Assembly: GCF_005768555.2 (NCBI RefSeq)
Contig: NZ_VCHX02000162.1
Coordinates: forward strand, 1 to 41,298
Direction: 5' to 3'
From: Streptomyces sporangiiformans
GTDB lineage: Bacteria > Actinomycetota > Actinomycetes > Streptomycetales > Streptomycetaceae
DNA: 41,298 nucleotides
The position numbers and the translations under genes were made by a program. The notes under the pieces were generated by a model. That model saw only the letters and a list, made by a program, of their open reading frames with translations, did no database searches and was not told where the DNA came from. This document shows, piece after piece, positions 15,023 through 22,638 of the stretch (position 1 is its first letter; each line of letters starts with the position of its first letter).

Positions 15023-16033
15023 ATGCGCCGTTCGCTGTCGTTCCTCGCCGGAGCCCTGCTCGCCGCCGTCGCGCTGGGCGCGCCCGCGCCCGCCCTCGCC
15101 GCTGCCGACGAGGGATCGGAGGGCTCGGAGGGGTTCACGATCAAGGACTCGAGGATCACCGAGTCCAGCGGGCTCGCCGCCTCCCGCGCCCACCCGGGCA
15201 TCTACTGGACCCACAACGACAGCGACGACGGTGCCTTCCTCTACGCCGTCGACAGCCGGACCGGTGACACCGTCGCGACGATCACCATGGCGGGCGTGGG
15301 CTCCCCCCGGGACGTGGAAGCCGTCTCCGTCGGACCCGACGGTCACCTCTACGTCGGTGACATAGGGGACAATCTGGGTGGCGCATGGTCCTACGTGTGG
15401 ATCTACGAGCTGCCCGAGCCGAAGGAGCTGAAGGACCAGACCGTCCGCGCGACGCAGTACGTCGTGAAGTACGCGGACGGGGCCCGCGACGCGGAGGCGA
15501 TGATGGTGCATCCGAAGACCGGCAAGGTCTACATCGTCTCGAAGAACGAGGACGGCGGCGGGCTGTACGAGCAGCCCGCGACGCTCAGCGCCAAGGGCAC
15601 CAACGTCTTCAAGCGCATCGGCGACATCGACCTCTGGGTCACCGACGGCGCCTTCTCCCCGAACGGCAAACAGCTCGCCGTACGCGGCTACTTCGGCGGG
15701 GCCGCGTACGACTGGAACGGCGGGAAGCCGAAGAAGGAGGGGCGGCTGAGCGTGCCGCTCCAGGGGCAGGGCGAGTCGATGACCTACACCCCCGACGGAT
15801 CCACGCTGCTGTACGGGAGCGAGGGGGAGGAGAGCTCCGTGGAGCCCGGCAGCGTGCCGGGCGGTGGCGGGGATGAGGGAGACAACTCCTCCTCGGCGGG
15901 CGGTGGTTCGGCGGCCGACGGAGATGGCGACAACGGGGACGGCGCCAACGGCAACCTCAAGGTGGGCGCCATCGCTCTCGCCGTCGGGCTCGCCGTCGTC
16001 CTCGGGTTCAAGCGCCTGTTCCGACGCGGCTAG
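15023..16033 (+). CDS. Secreted, C-terminally membrane-anchored beta-propeller-like protein
   Basis: A 336-residue exported protein. It has a Sec signal peptide (MRRSLSFLAGALLAAVALG..., cleavage near ALAAA). A body of repeated strand pairs follows, such as YAVDSRTGDTVATI, VSVGPDGHLYVGDIGDN, MVHPKTGKVYIVSKNEDG and AFSPNGKQLAVRGY, which suggests a WD40/phytase-esterase-like propeller. A Gly/Ser/Asp-rich linker follows (about residues 272-312), then one membrane helix (VGAIALAVGLAVVLGF) and a basic tail KRLFRRG. There is no LPXTG motif. It is probably a cell-surface protein facing out. Substrate is unknown. Its stop overlaps the convergent Lrp gene by 4 bp. Confidence 0.82.
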   Translation: MRRSLSFLAGALLAAVALGAPAPALAAADEGSEGSEGFTIKDSRITESSGLAASRAHPGIYWTHNDSDDGAFLYAVDSRTGDTVATITMAGVGSPRDVEAVSVGPDGHLYVGDIGDNLGGAWSYVWIYELPEPKELKDQTVRATQYVVKYADGARDAEAMMVHPKTGKVYIVSKNEDGGGLYEQPATLSAKGTNVFKRIGDIDLWVTDGAFSPNGKQLAVRGYFGGAAYDWNGGKPKKEGRLSVPLQGQGESMTYTPDGSTLLYGSEGEESSVEPGSVPGGGGDEGDNSSSAGGGSAADGDGDNGDGANGNLKVGAIALAVGLAVVLGFKRLFRRG

Positions 16034-16536
16034 TCACTGGTCTCGGATGCGCGCACGCCGTCGGCGAGCGAGGCGGCCTCAGGGCGCGTGACCGTCCGGC
16101 GTGGCAGGAGTGTCGAGTAGACGACGCTCGTGGTCAGGGAGCCGAGCCGGGCCAGCTGGTCGACCACCTGCTCGAGGTGGGTGACGTCGCGGGCGGCAAG
16201 CCGCAGGACGTAGCACTCGTCTCCGGTGACGCGGTGGCACTGGAGGATCTCGGGCTGGTCGGAGATGAGCCGGCGCAGCGGCTGATGGGCCGTACCGGGG
16301 TACTTCAGCCGTACGACGGCCTGGATGCCGAGGCCGACGCGGGACGGATCGACCGCCGCGTGGTACCCGGTGATCACCCTCAGGCTCTCCAGCCGGCGGA
16401 CCCGCTCGGTCACGGCCGAGGGGCTCAGCGCGACGCGGCGGGCCAGCTCGGCGTACGACAGGCGGGCGTCCTGTTGCAGCTCTTCCAGGATCGACCAGTC
16501 CAGTTCGTCCAGCGCCGCAGTGGATTCATCGGTCAT
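16030..16536 (-). CDS. Lrp/AsnC family transcriptional regulator
   Basis: A 168-residue regulator. The N-terminal helix-turn-helix (LDWSILEELQQDARLSYAELARRVALSPSAVTERVRRLES) is followed by the RAM ligand-binding domain (GIQAVVRLKYPG ... VTGDECYVLRLAARDVTHLEQVVDQL). Lrp-type proteins form octamers and respond to amino acids. It is divergent from the PhzF gene with 130 bp between the starts, a common arrangement for a regulator and its target. A dyad (16554-16592) in that gap is a plausible site. ATG is at 16536. Confidence in the family is high; the effector is unknown. Confidence 0.92.
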   Translation of the reverse strand: MTDESTAALDELDWSILEELQQDARLSYAELARRVALSPSAVTERVRRLESLRVITGYHAAVDPSRVGLGIQAVVRLKYPGTAHQPLRRLISDQPEILQCHRVTGDECYVLRLAARDVTHLEQVVDQLARLGSLTTSVVYSTLLPRRTVTRPEAASLADGVRASETSD

Positions 16537-16553
16537 CCCGCGAAACTACCGTT

Positions 16554-16592
16554 GGTTCCCCTCTCCATGGGGCGCCTGCGAACGGGGAAACC
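16554..16592. promoter_or_regulatory. Imperfect dyad between lrp-like and phzF-like genes
   Basis: GGTTCCCC (16554-16561) and GGGGAAACC (16584-16592, one extra A) form an imperfect inverted repeat in the divergent gap, close to the regulator start. It is a candidate Lrp-type site shared by both promoters. Confidence 0.3.
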
Positions 16593-16666
16593 CTGGGGCC
16601 GGGCGGGGTGCGGGCCGTAGCCTCGACGCCCGTTGTGACCCGCTGCGCACCCGACAGGAGCCGAGC

Positions 16667-17635
16667 ATGGCCCACTGTGTCCCCTATGCCCTGGTGGACG
16701 TCTTCAGCGACGAGCCGCTGCAGGGCAACCCCCTGGCCCTCGTACCGGACGCCGACGAGCTGCCGCAGGAGCTGATGCCCCGCATCGCCCGCGAGTTCAA
16801 CCAGGCCGAGACGACGTTTCTGCTCTCCCCCACCCGGCCGGGGGCGGACTGGCGGCTGCGGTCGTTCACCGCGGCGGGCGTGGAGGTGTTCGGCGCCGGC
16901 CACAACGCCCTCGGCGCCTGGTGGTGGCTGGCCGCCATCGGACGGCTCGGGCACCGTGAAGACAGGCCCTGGCACCAGCAGCTCGGTTCCGAGGTGCTGG
17001 AGGTCGGTATCGCGGGTGGACCGGACGGGCTCGTCGACGTCACCCTGCGGCAGCGCGCCGCCGAGTACGGGCAGGAGCTGACCGACCGGACCGCACTCGC
17101 CCGTGCGCTCGGAGTCGACGACGAGGACCTCGGCGCCGGCGGAGGGGATCGCGGGGCCGGCGGAGGAGGCATCGGAGCAGGCGGCGGGCTGCCCGTGGCG
17201 CAGGTCGTCTCGACCGGCGCCGCGCATCTGCTGGTCGGCCTGCGCGGCCGGGCCGCCGTGGACGCCGCGGCCCCCGACGCCGCGCGGCTGCGTGCGCTGC
17301 TGCCCGGGGTCGGCGGCCAGGGCGTCTACCTGTACGCGCTCGACCCCGCCGAACCGGGCGCCGATGTGCACGCGCGGTTCGTCAACCCGGTCGCGGGGAT
17401 CACCGAGGATCCGGCGACGGGGAGCGCCGCGGGGCCGTTGGCGTGCCTCCTCCGTCGTCACGGGCCGGCCGTCGGCGACCGGGTCACCATCGCGCAGGGG
17501 CATGCCCTCGACCGGCCCTCGCGGATCCAGGTCACGTTCGCGGACGACGTCCCGTCCGTCACCGGCCGTGCGGCCCTCGCGGCGGAGGGCACCCTCAGGC
17601 TGCCCGTTCATTCGCTTCGCGCGCGCACCTCGTAG
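16667..17635 (+). CDS. PhzF family isomerase-like protein
   Basis: A 322-residue protein with the PhzF double hot-dog-like fold. The opening VPYALVDVFSDEPLQGNPLALV, the catalytic-glutamate segment FNQAETTF (E48), the GAGHNALGAWW motif and the second-half FVNPVAGITEDPATGSAAGPLA are all characteristic. PhzF proteins isomerise dihydro-hydroxyanthranilate in phenazine synthesis, but most homologues outside phenazine clusters have unknown substrates, and no phenazine genes are here. A Gly-rich insert (about residues 160-183, GAGGGDRGAGGGG) sits between the halves and is unusual. ATG 16667 follows ACAGGAG by 6 nt. It overlaps the convergent PPOX gene by 28 bp. Confidence 0.88.
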   Translation: MAHCVPYALVDVFSDEPLQGNPLALVPDADELPQELMPRIAREFNQAETTFLLSPTRPGADWRLRSFTAAGVEVFGAGHNALGAWWWLAAIGRLGHREDRPWHQQLGSEVLEVGIAGGPDGLVDVTLRQRAAEYGQELTDRTALARALGVDDEDLGAGGGDRGAGGGGIGAGGGLPVAQVVSTGAAHLLVGLRGRAAVDAAAPDAARLRALLPGVGGQGVYLYALDPAEPGADVHARFVNPVAGITEDPATGSAAGPLACLLRRHGPAVGDRVTIAQGHALDRPSRIQVTFADDVPSVTGRAALAAEGTLRLPVHSLRARTS

Positions 17636-18006
17636 TGCAGCGTCGACGTGCCCATGATCTTGTGACTGAGCGGTACCAGGACGCGATGCAGGAACGGGTA
17701 CTTGTGGCGCAGCAGCTTCGCCGCGTGCCGGTCCTCCGCACCATCGAGGAGCCGGGCCCGTGCGTGGATCTCGGGCCCGGTCGGCTTGCCCAGCGGCGTG
17801 CACGGGGCGATCTCCACCTCCGGGTTGTTCAGGAGGCGCTTGGCCTTCCAGGCCTTGCCCGGCGTACGGAAGTACGCGTGATCGCCCTCGACGGCGATGC
17901 TCACGGGCGTGCCGACGCCTGTGCCGTCCTTCTTGTGGCTGGTGAGCAGGACGGCCCACTGTTTCACGAAGGGGGTGAACTCAGGGCTGGGAGTCGGAGT
18001 GCTCAT
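17608..18006 (-). CDS. PPOX-class F420-dependent oxidoreductase
   Basis: A 132-residue split-barrel flavin/deazaflavin enzyme. The typical strands are visible: WAVLLTSHKKDGTGVGTPVSIAVEGDHAYFRT, then GKAWKAKRLLNNPEVEIAPCTPLGKPTGPEIHARARLLDG. Actinobacterial proteins of this group bind F420 and reduce varied substrates. ATG is at 18006. Its 3' end overlaps the PhzF gene; upstream it is separated by 37 bp from the TetR gene stop on the same strand. Family is well supported; substrate unknown. Confidence 0.85.
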   Translation of the reverse strand: MSTPTPSPEFTPFVKQWAVLLTSHKKDGTGVGTPVSIAVEGDHAYFRTPGKAWKAKRLLNNPEVEIAPCTPLGKPTGPEIHARARLLDGAEDRHAAKLLRHKYPFLHRVLVPLSHKIMGTSTLHYEVRARSE

Positions 18007-18043
18007 GTCTCCATACAGGCACTCGGCGCCCGGCTTGTCACCC

Positions 18044-18805
18044 TCAGCCGCGCCCGCGCCCCTCGACGAGCGATTCCAGCCCGTCCAGTATCCGCTGCAG
18101 ACCGAACTCGAAGTGGTCGAAGTCGGTGCCGAAGGCGTCCTTGTCGAGTGAGGCGAGGACGGGGTAGCGGCCGGAGGTCATGGCCTTCTCCAGGACCGGG
18201 GTCTGGGCCTGCCAGAACTCGGCGTCCGTCAGACCCGACTTCCGCTCCGCCTCCTGCGCGTACAGCTGTGTGCGGGCGGCCCCGACAACGTACGAGTCGA
18301 TCAGGATGACGGCCGAGATCAGCTCGCGATCGGCCAGGCCCATGGGCTTGATGCGGACGAGTACCTTCTCCATGCCCTCGACGGCGCCCGGGCCGAGCAC
18401 CGGGCGGGTCTGGTTCACCTGGAGCAGCCAGGGGTGGCGGCGGTAGAGGGCGAGTGTCTCGCGGGCCAGGGCCTCCAGCGCGTCGCGCCAGCCCTCGCCG
18501 AAGGCGGACTCGTCCTCTGAGGTGCGCTGCACGCGGTCCAGCATCAGGTCGAGCAGCTCGCCCTTGCCGGGGACGTAGCGGTACAGGGACATCGTGCCGG
18601 TGCCGAGCTCCGTGGAGAGCCGGCGCATCGAGACGGCTTCCAGGCCCTCCGCGTCCGCGATCCGGACCCCCGCTTCCACGATCTGGTCGAGCGTCAGCCC
18701 CGGTTTGGGGCCGCGACTGGGCCGTTTGCCCGTGTCCCACAGCAGTTCGAGGGTGCGGACGATGTCTCCGCTGCCACTGGTTTCGGGACCCGACGTGCTC
18801 GCCAT
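18044..18805 (-). CDS. TetR family regulator of the adjacent ABC exporter
   Basis: A 253-residue regulator with a tetracycline-repressor-type C-terminal domain. The helix-turn-helix is at about residues 38-82 (LTLDQIVEAGVRIADAEGLEAVSMRRLSTELGTGTMSLYRYVPGKGELLDLM). The ligand-binding part contains RRHPWLLQV and ILIDSYVVGAARTQ. A 27-residue N-terminal extension precedes the DNA-binding domain. It is transcribed away from the ABC ATPase gene; the 90-bp gap holds a promoter fully covered by a two-part palindromic operator. It very likely represses the exporter until a drug-like ligand binds. Confidence 0.92.
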   Translation of the reverse strand: MASTSGPETSGSGDIVRTLELLWDTGKRPSRGPKPGLTLDQIVEAGVRIADAEGLEAVSMRRLSTELGTGTMSLYRYVPGKGELLDLMLDRVQRTSEDESAFGEGWRDALEALARETLALYRRHPWLLQVNQTRPVLGPGAVEGMEKVLVRIKPMGLADRELISAVILIDSYVVGAARTQLYAQEAERKSGLTDAEFWQAQTPVLEKAMTSGRYPVLASLDKDAFGTDFDHFEFGLQRILDGLESLVEGRGRG

Positions 18806-18823
18806 GCGCCTCAGGATAATCCC

Positions 18824-18877
18824 TTGGACAGAAACTGGGTACGGTGTACTCTCAAAAGAGTACGGTGTACCCAGTTT
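18824..18877 (+). promoter_or_regulatory. ABC exporter promoter overlapped by a double TetR operator
   Basis: A -35 TTGGAC (18824-18829) and a -10 TACTCT (18847-18852) are 17 bp apart, a standard vegetative promoter. Over it lies a 46-bp dyad (18832-18877). Outer arms AAACTGGGTAC and GTACCCAGTTT and inner arms GTACTCT and AGAGTAC are perfect, around a CAAA centre. It also reads as two copies of GTAC-GGT-GTAC (18839-18849 and 18860-18870). Two TetR dimers could bind. Binding is inference; the symmetry is directly seen. Confidence 0.75.
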
Positions 18878-18895
18878 TCAACGGGAGGGGTGCAA

Positions 18896-19855
18896 GTGGA
18901 CGGTTACGCGGTCCGGGCCGAGGGGCTGGAGAAGAGGTACGGGGAGAAGCGCGCCCTCGACGGCTTCGACCTGGCGGTACGGGAGGGAACGGTGCACGGC
19001 CTGCTCGGGCCGAACGGCGCGGGCAAGACCACCGCCGTCCGCATCCTGGCGACGCTCATCAGGCTCGACGGCGGGCAGGCGCGGGTGGCGGGCCTGGACG
19101 TGGCACGACAGCCGAGGGAGGTACGGGCGCGGATCGGCCTCACCGGGCAGTACGCCGCCGTGGACGAGGTGCTGACCGGGCGGCAGAACCTGGAGATGTT
19201 CGGCCGGCTGTTCCATCTCGGCGGCGGGCGGGCCCGGTTGCGGGCCGGTGAGCTGCTGGAACAGTTCGACCTGGTGGACGCGGCCGACAGGGGAGTCGGA
19301 AAGTACAGCGGCGGCATGCGGCGGCGCCTCGACCTCGCCGCCTCGATGATCCTCGCCCCGACCGTGCTCTTCCTCGACGAGCCGACCACCGGGCTCGACC
19401 CCCGCAGCCGGGGCGAGGTCTGGGACTCCGTACGGGAGTTGGTGGCGGGCGGCACGACCGTCCTGCTGACCACCCAGTACCTGGAGGAGGCCGACAAGCT
19501 CGCCTCGCACATCACGGTGATCGACCAGGGCCGGGCCATCGCCGACGACACCCCGGACGGCCTGAAGAACACGGTCGGCGGTGACCGCGTCGAGGTCGTC
19601 GTCGCCGAGCGCGCCGACATCCCGCGCGCCGTGAAGGTCGTCGCCCGGGTCACGGACGGCGAACCGGAGACGGACGAGACGGAGTTGAGGGTGCACGCAC
19701 CGGTCACCGACCGGGTCGCGGCGCTCACCGAGGTGGCGCGGACCCTTCAGGACGAGGGCGTCCAGGTGGAGGACATCGGGCTGCGCAGGCCGAGCCTCGA
19801 CGACGTGTTCCTGCGCCTGACCGGACACCGTACCGAGCAGGAGGAGGCGGCATGA
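18896..19855 (+). CDS. DrrA-like ABC transporter ATP-binding subunit
   Basis: A 319-residue nucleotide-binding subunit of a daunorubicin-resistance-type exporter. Walker A is GPNGAGKT (38-45), the signature is YSGGM (137-141), Walker B is VLFLDEP (157-163), and the switch His lies in SHITVIDQG. A C-terminal DUF4162-like extension is present (EVVVAERADIPRAVKVV...). I choose GTG 18896: GGGAGGGG ends 5 nt upstream and the VDGYAVRAEGLEKRYG opening fits the family. An in-frame ATG at 18824 lies within the promoter and is not used. It pairs with the permease gene through an ATGA overlap. Confidence 0.93.
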   Translation: MDGYAVRAEGLEKRYGEKRALDGFDLAVREGTVHGLLGPNGAGKTTAVRILATLIRLDGGQARVAGLDVARQPREVRARIGLTGQYAAVDEVLTGRQNLEMFGRLFHLGGGRARLRAGELLEQFDLVDAADRGVGKYSGGMRRRLDLAASMILAPTVLFLDEPTTGLDPRSRGEVWDSVRELVAGGTTVLLTTQYLEEADKLASHITVIDQGRAIADDTPDGLKNTVGGDRVEVVVAERADIPRAVKVVARVTDGEPETDETELRVHAPVTDRVAALTEVARTLQDEGVQVEDIGLRRPSLDDVFLRLTGHRTEQEEAA

Positions 19856-20688
19856 GCACCGTGGATCCGAGCACCGTGGACCTGACCGTGCCCAAGAACC
19901 GCGGGCGCGCGGCGTGGGCGCTCGCCGACTGCTGGAACATCGTGCGCCGCGGGCTCACCCACTACCAGCGCCAGCCCGTCAACATCGTCTGGCAGCTGGG
20001 CTTTCCGATCCTGTCGGTGCTGCTGTACGGGTACGTGTTCGGCAGCGCGATGAAGGTGCCGGGCGGCGGGGACTACAAGGACTTCCTGATGCCGGGCATG
20101 TTCGTGATGACGATGGCCTTCGGCTTCATCAACACGGCGACGCTCGTGGTCTACGACTCCACGAAGGGTGTCATCGACCGGTTCCGCTCCATGCCGATGG
20201 CGTCGTCGGCGGTGGTCGCGGGGCGCGGGGTGACCGACCTGATCGCCGCCTGCGCGGAGTTGACGATCCTGATGCTCACCGCGGTCGCCATGGGCTGGCG
20301 ACCGGACGGAGGGTTCGGCTTCCTGCTCGCCTTCGGACTGCTGCTGTGGCTGCGCTTCGCGCTGATCTGGCTCGGCGTGTGGCTGGGGCTCCTCGTGCCC
20401 AACCCGGAGGCGGCGGGCGGCCTCTTCGCGGTCGCCTTCCCGCTCACGATGATCTCCAGCATCTTCGTCGCCCCGCAGCTGATGCCGGACTGGCTGGGCT
20501 TCGTCGCGACCTGGAACCCGATCTCGTCGACGGCCGCGGCCACGCGTGAGTTGTTCGGCACACCGGTCGGAAGCGGTGACGGATGGGTCGAGCAGCACGC
20601 CCTGCTGATGTCGGGGCTGTGGCCGGTGATCCTCACCGCGATCTTCCTGCCGCTCGCGGTGCGACGGTTCCAGAAGCTCGGGCGGTGA
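19852..20688 (+). CDS. DrrB-like ABC transporter permease
   Basis: A 278-residue ABC-2-type membrane protein with six hydrophobic segments, for example NIVWQLGFPILSVLLYGYVFG, FVMTMAFGFINTATLVV, ELTILMLTAVAMG, the paired segments FLLAFGLLLWLRFALIWLGV, and LWPVILTAIFLPLAV. The conserved ABC-2 linker WNPISSTAAATRELFG is present. The ATG overlaps the stop of the ATPase gene (ATGA), so translation is coupled. Together they would export a drug-like or endogenous metabolite. The stop codon falls in the first of three 14-bp tandem repeats, before a strong terminator. Confidence 0.92.
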   Translation: MSTVDPSTVDLTVPKNRGRAAWALADCWNIVRRGLTHYQRQPVNIVWQLGFPILSVLLYGYVFGSAMKVPGGGDYKDFLMPGMFVMTMAFGFINTATLVVYDSTKGVIDRFRSMPMASSAVVAGRGVTDLIAACAELTILMLTAVAMGWRPDGGFGFLLAFGLLLWLRFALIWLGVWLGLLVPNPEAAGGLFAVAFPLTMISSIFVAPQLMPDWLGFVATWNPISSTAAATRELFGTPVGSGDGWVEQHALLMSGLWPVILTAIFLPLAVRRFQKLGR

Positions 20689-20719
20689 CACCCGGGCGGT
20701 GACACTCGGGCGGTGATAC
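20678..20719 (+). repeat. Three 14-bp tandem repeats at permease 3' end
   Basis: Three near-identical 14-bp units (NCGGGCGGTGAYAC) at 20678-20691, 20692-20705 and 20706-20719. The permease stop TGA lies in the first unit, and the others repeat the stop context. They look like slippage duplications of the gene end. Confidence 0.75.
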
Positions 20720-20721
20720 GC

Positions 20722-20764
20722 CGACGGGGGCGCCGGCACCGGGAAAGTGCGGGCGCCCCCGTCG
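20722..20764. terminator. Bidirectional terminator between ABC permease and serC
   Basis: A perfect 12-bp GC-rich stem: CGACGGGGGCGC (20722-20733) pairs with GCGCCCCCGTCG (20753-20764) around a 19-nt loop. It lies between two convergent genes and so can end both transcripts. There is no T-run, as is common for Streptomyces terminators. Confidence 0.75.
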
Positions 20765-20770
20765 ACGTAC

Positions 20771-20811
20771 GTACGGCTTACGACTGCCGTGCGGCCGTAC
20801 GGCTTGCGACT
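20771..20811 (-). repeat. Direct duplication of serC 3' end
   Basis: The 15-bp sequence GTACGGCTTRCGACT occurs at 20771-20785 and again at 20797-20811, where the second copy touches the serC stop codon. This mirrors the duplicated permease end on the other side of the terminator. Confidence 0.6.
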
Positions 20812-21928
20812 ACAGCCGCTCGATCACGTAGTCGACGCACTTCGTGAGCGCCTCGACGTCCGCCGGGTCGATCGCCGGGAACATCGCGATGCGGAGCTGG
20901 TTGCGGCCGAGCTTGCGGTAGGGCTCGGTGTCGACGATGCCGTTGGCGCGCAGCACCTTGGCGACGGCGGCCGCGTCGATGTCCTCGGAGAAGTCGATCG
21001 TGCCGATCACCTGGGACCGCTTGGCCGGGTCGGTGACGAACGGGGTGGCGTACTTGATGTCCTCGGCCCAGCCGTAGAGCGTGCGCGAGGACGTCGCGGT
21101 GCGGCGGACCGACCAGTCCAGGCCGCCCTGGCCGTTGAGCCACTCCAACTGGTCGTTCAGGAGGAAGAGCGTGGACAGGGCCGGGGTGTTGTACGTCTGG
21201 TTCTTGCGGGAGTTGTCGATCGCCGTCGGGAGGCTGAAGAACTCCGGGACGTGGCGGCCGGACGCGTGCACGCGCTCGGCGCGCTCGATCGCGGCCGGGG
21301 AGAAGATCCCGACCCACAGGCCGCCGTCCGAGGCGAAGGACTTCTGCGGGGCGAAGTAGTAGACGTCCGTCTCGGTGATGTCGACCGGCAGACCACCGGC
21401 GCCGGAGGTGGCGTCCACGAGCACGAGGGCGCCTTCGTCGGCACCCGCGACGCGCTTGATCGGGGCCGCGACGCCCGTGGAGGTCTCGTTGTGGGTGAGG
21501 GCGTAGACGTCCACGCCCGCCTCGGCCTCGGGGTCCGGGTGCGTACCCGGGTCGGAGGCGATGACGGAGGGCTCGGCCAGCCACGGGGCGAGCTTGGCGG
21601 CCTTCGCGAACTTGGAGGAGAACTCGCCGAACGAGAGGTGCTGCGACTTGTTCTCGATGAGCCCGTGGGTCGCGATGTCCCAGAACGCGGTGGAGCCGCC
21701 GTTGCCGAGGACGACCTCGTAGCCCTCGGGGAGGGAGAAGAGGTCGCGCACGCCCTCGCGGACCTTGCCGACGAGGTTCTTGACGGGGGCCTGGCGGTGG
21801 GAGGTGCCCATGAGGGACGTACCGGTGGCGGCCAGCGCGGCCAGTGCCTCCGTCCGCACCTTGGAGGGGCCCGCGCCGAATCGTCCGTCGGCGGGCTTGA
21901 TGTCAGCGGGAATCTGGATATCAGCCAC
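20810..21928 (-). CDS. serC: Phosphoserine aminotransferase
   Basis: A 372-residue PLP enzyme that converts 3-phosphohydroxypyruvate and glutamate to phosphoserine in serine synthesis. The fold-type I signature is clear: the PLP-binding lysine K196 in FAPQKSFASDGG, the aspartate D172 in VDATSGAG, and the substrate segment GTSHRQAPVKN. The N-terminus (RFGAGPSKVRTEAL) is typical of the actinobacterial SerC type. GTG is the start at 21928. It is transcribed toward the ABC exporter and separated from it by the terminator. Housekeeping gene; call is secure. Confidence 0.95.
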   Translation of the reverse strand: MADIQIPADIKPADGRFGAGPSKVRTEALAALAATGTSLMGTSHRQAPVKNLVGKVREGVRDLFSLPEGYEVVLGNGGSTAFWDIATHGLIENKSQHLSFGEFSSKFAKAAKLAPWLAEPSVIASDPGTHPDPEAEAGVDVYALTHNETSTGVAAPIKRVAGADEGALVLVDATSGAGGLPVDITETDVYYFAPQKSFASDGGLWVGIFSPAAIERAERVHASGRHVPEFFSLPTAIDNSRKNQTYNTPALSTLFLLNDQLEWLNGQGGLDWSVRRTATSSRTLYGWAEDIKYATPFVTDPAKRSQVIGTIDFSEDIDAAAVAKVLRANGIVDTEPYRKLGRNQLRIAMFPAIDPADVEALTKCVDYVIERL

Positions 21929-22014
21929 GCCGGGAGCCTAGCCGCTCCGGGAAACCTGGGCGAAACGTCGTCCGTCGGATGAGACGCGGTTTCCTTCCCC
22001 GAGCCCGCCCCGGA

Positions 22015-22455
22015 TCAGGGCGTACGTGGCTGCGCGGCCAGGTGTCCGCCGAGCTGACCCACGAACTGGCTCATGTTGTGCCCGACGATCCCGGGGTCCG
22101 CGTCCTCGGCGGTGACCACGGCCAGGTGCGTGCCGGCGCCCGCCTCCACGATGAACAGGACCCCGCCGTGGAACTCGGACATCGCGGACCGTACGCCCCC
22201 GCTGCCGTCCCCGAACTCCATGGACGCCCCGTGGGACAGCGCCTGGATGCCGGCGGCGATCGCGGCCAGCTGATCGGCCTGGTCGACGGAGAGCCCCGCC
22301 GTACGGCACAGCCTCAGGCCGTCTCGCGAGAGCACGAGCGCGTGCTGTGCGCCGGGCGTGCGTTCCATCAGGTCCTCGATGAGCCAGCTGAGCTTCTCGT
22401 CGACGGCGCCGATGCCGGGGCCGGTGGTGCCGGTGGTGCCGCTGGTGCCGGTCAT
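22015..22455 (-). CDS. Roadblock/LC7 domain protein
   Basis: A 146-residue protein with a roadblock/LC7 fold: DEKLSWLIEDLMERTPGAQHALVLSRDGLRL, GLSVDQADQLAAIAAGIQALS, then FHGGVLFIVEAGAGTHLAVVTAEDADPGIVGHNM. In Streptomyces such proteins (CvnB type) usually sit in conservons with a histidine kinase-like CvnA, a DUF742 protein and a small GTPase. None of these is here, so this copy is an orphan. A Thr/Gly-rich N-terminus is encoded by 9-bp repeats. I place the start at ATG 22455 after GGAAGG (12 nt away); an upstream ATG at 22527 has no ribosome binding site. Role is unknown, probably as a scaffold or GTPase partner. Confidence 0.82.
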   Translation of the reverse strand: MTGTSGTTGTTGPGIGAVDEKLSWLIEDLMERTPGAQHALVLSRDGLRLCRTAGLSVDQADQLAAIAAGIQALSHGASMEFGDGSGGVRSAMSEFHGGVLFIVEAGAGTHLAVVTAEDADPGIVGHNMSQFVGQLGGHLAAQPRTP

Positions 22456-22456
22456 G
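22421..22456 (-). repeat. 9-bp tandem repeats around the start of the roadblock gene
   Basis: On the plus strand CCGGTGGTG occurs at 22421-22429 and 22430-22438, then CCGCTGGTG at 22439-22447. The next 9-mer, CCGGTCATG, contains the complement of the start codon. They encode the Gly-Thr-Thr repeat of the N-terminus. Confidence 0.6.
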
Positions 22457-22638
22457 GGGTCGAGTCGCCTTCCGGGTGGGGGCGTGTGCGGGGGGGCGGT
22501 CAGAATATGAGAGTTGGTGATCGTCATGCGGAGGTTCTGGCGTTGCCTTCACAAGTCGCCCACGAACCCGGGACGTGATCAGCGGCCGTCGGTGGCAGGA
22601 CGGCTCGCTGGCCGGTGACGGGATGCATCCTGGGTCAC

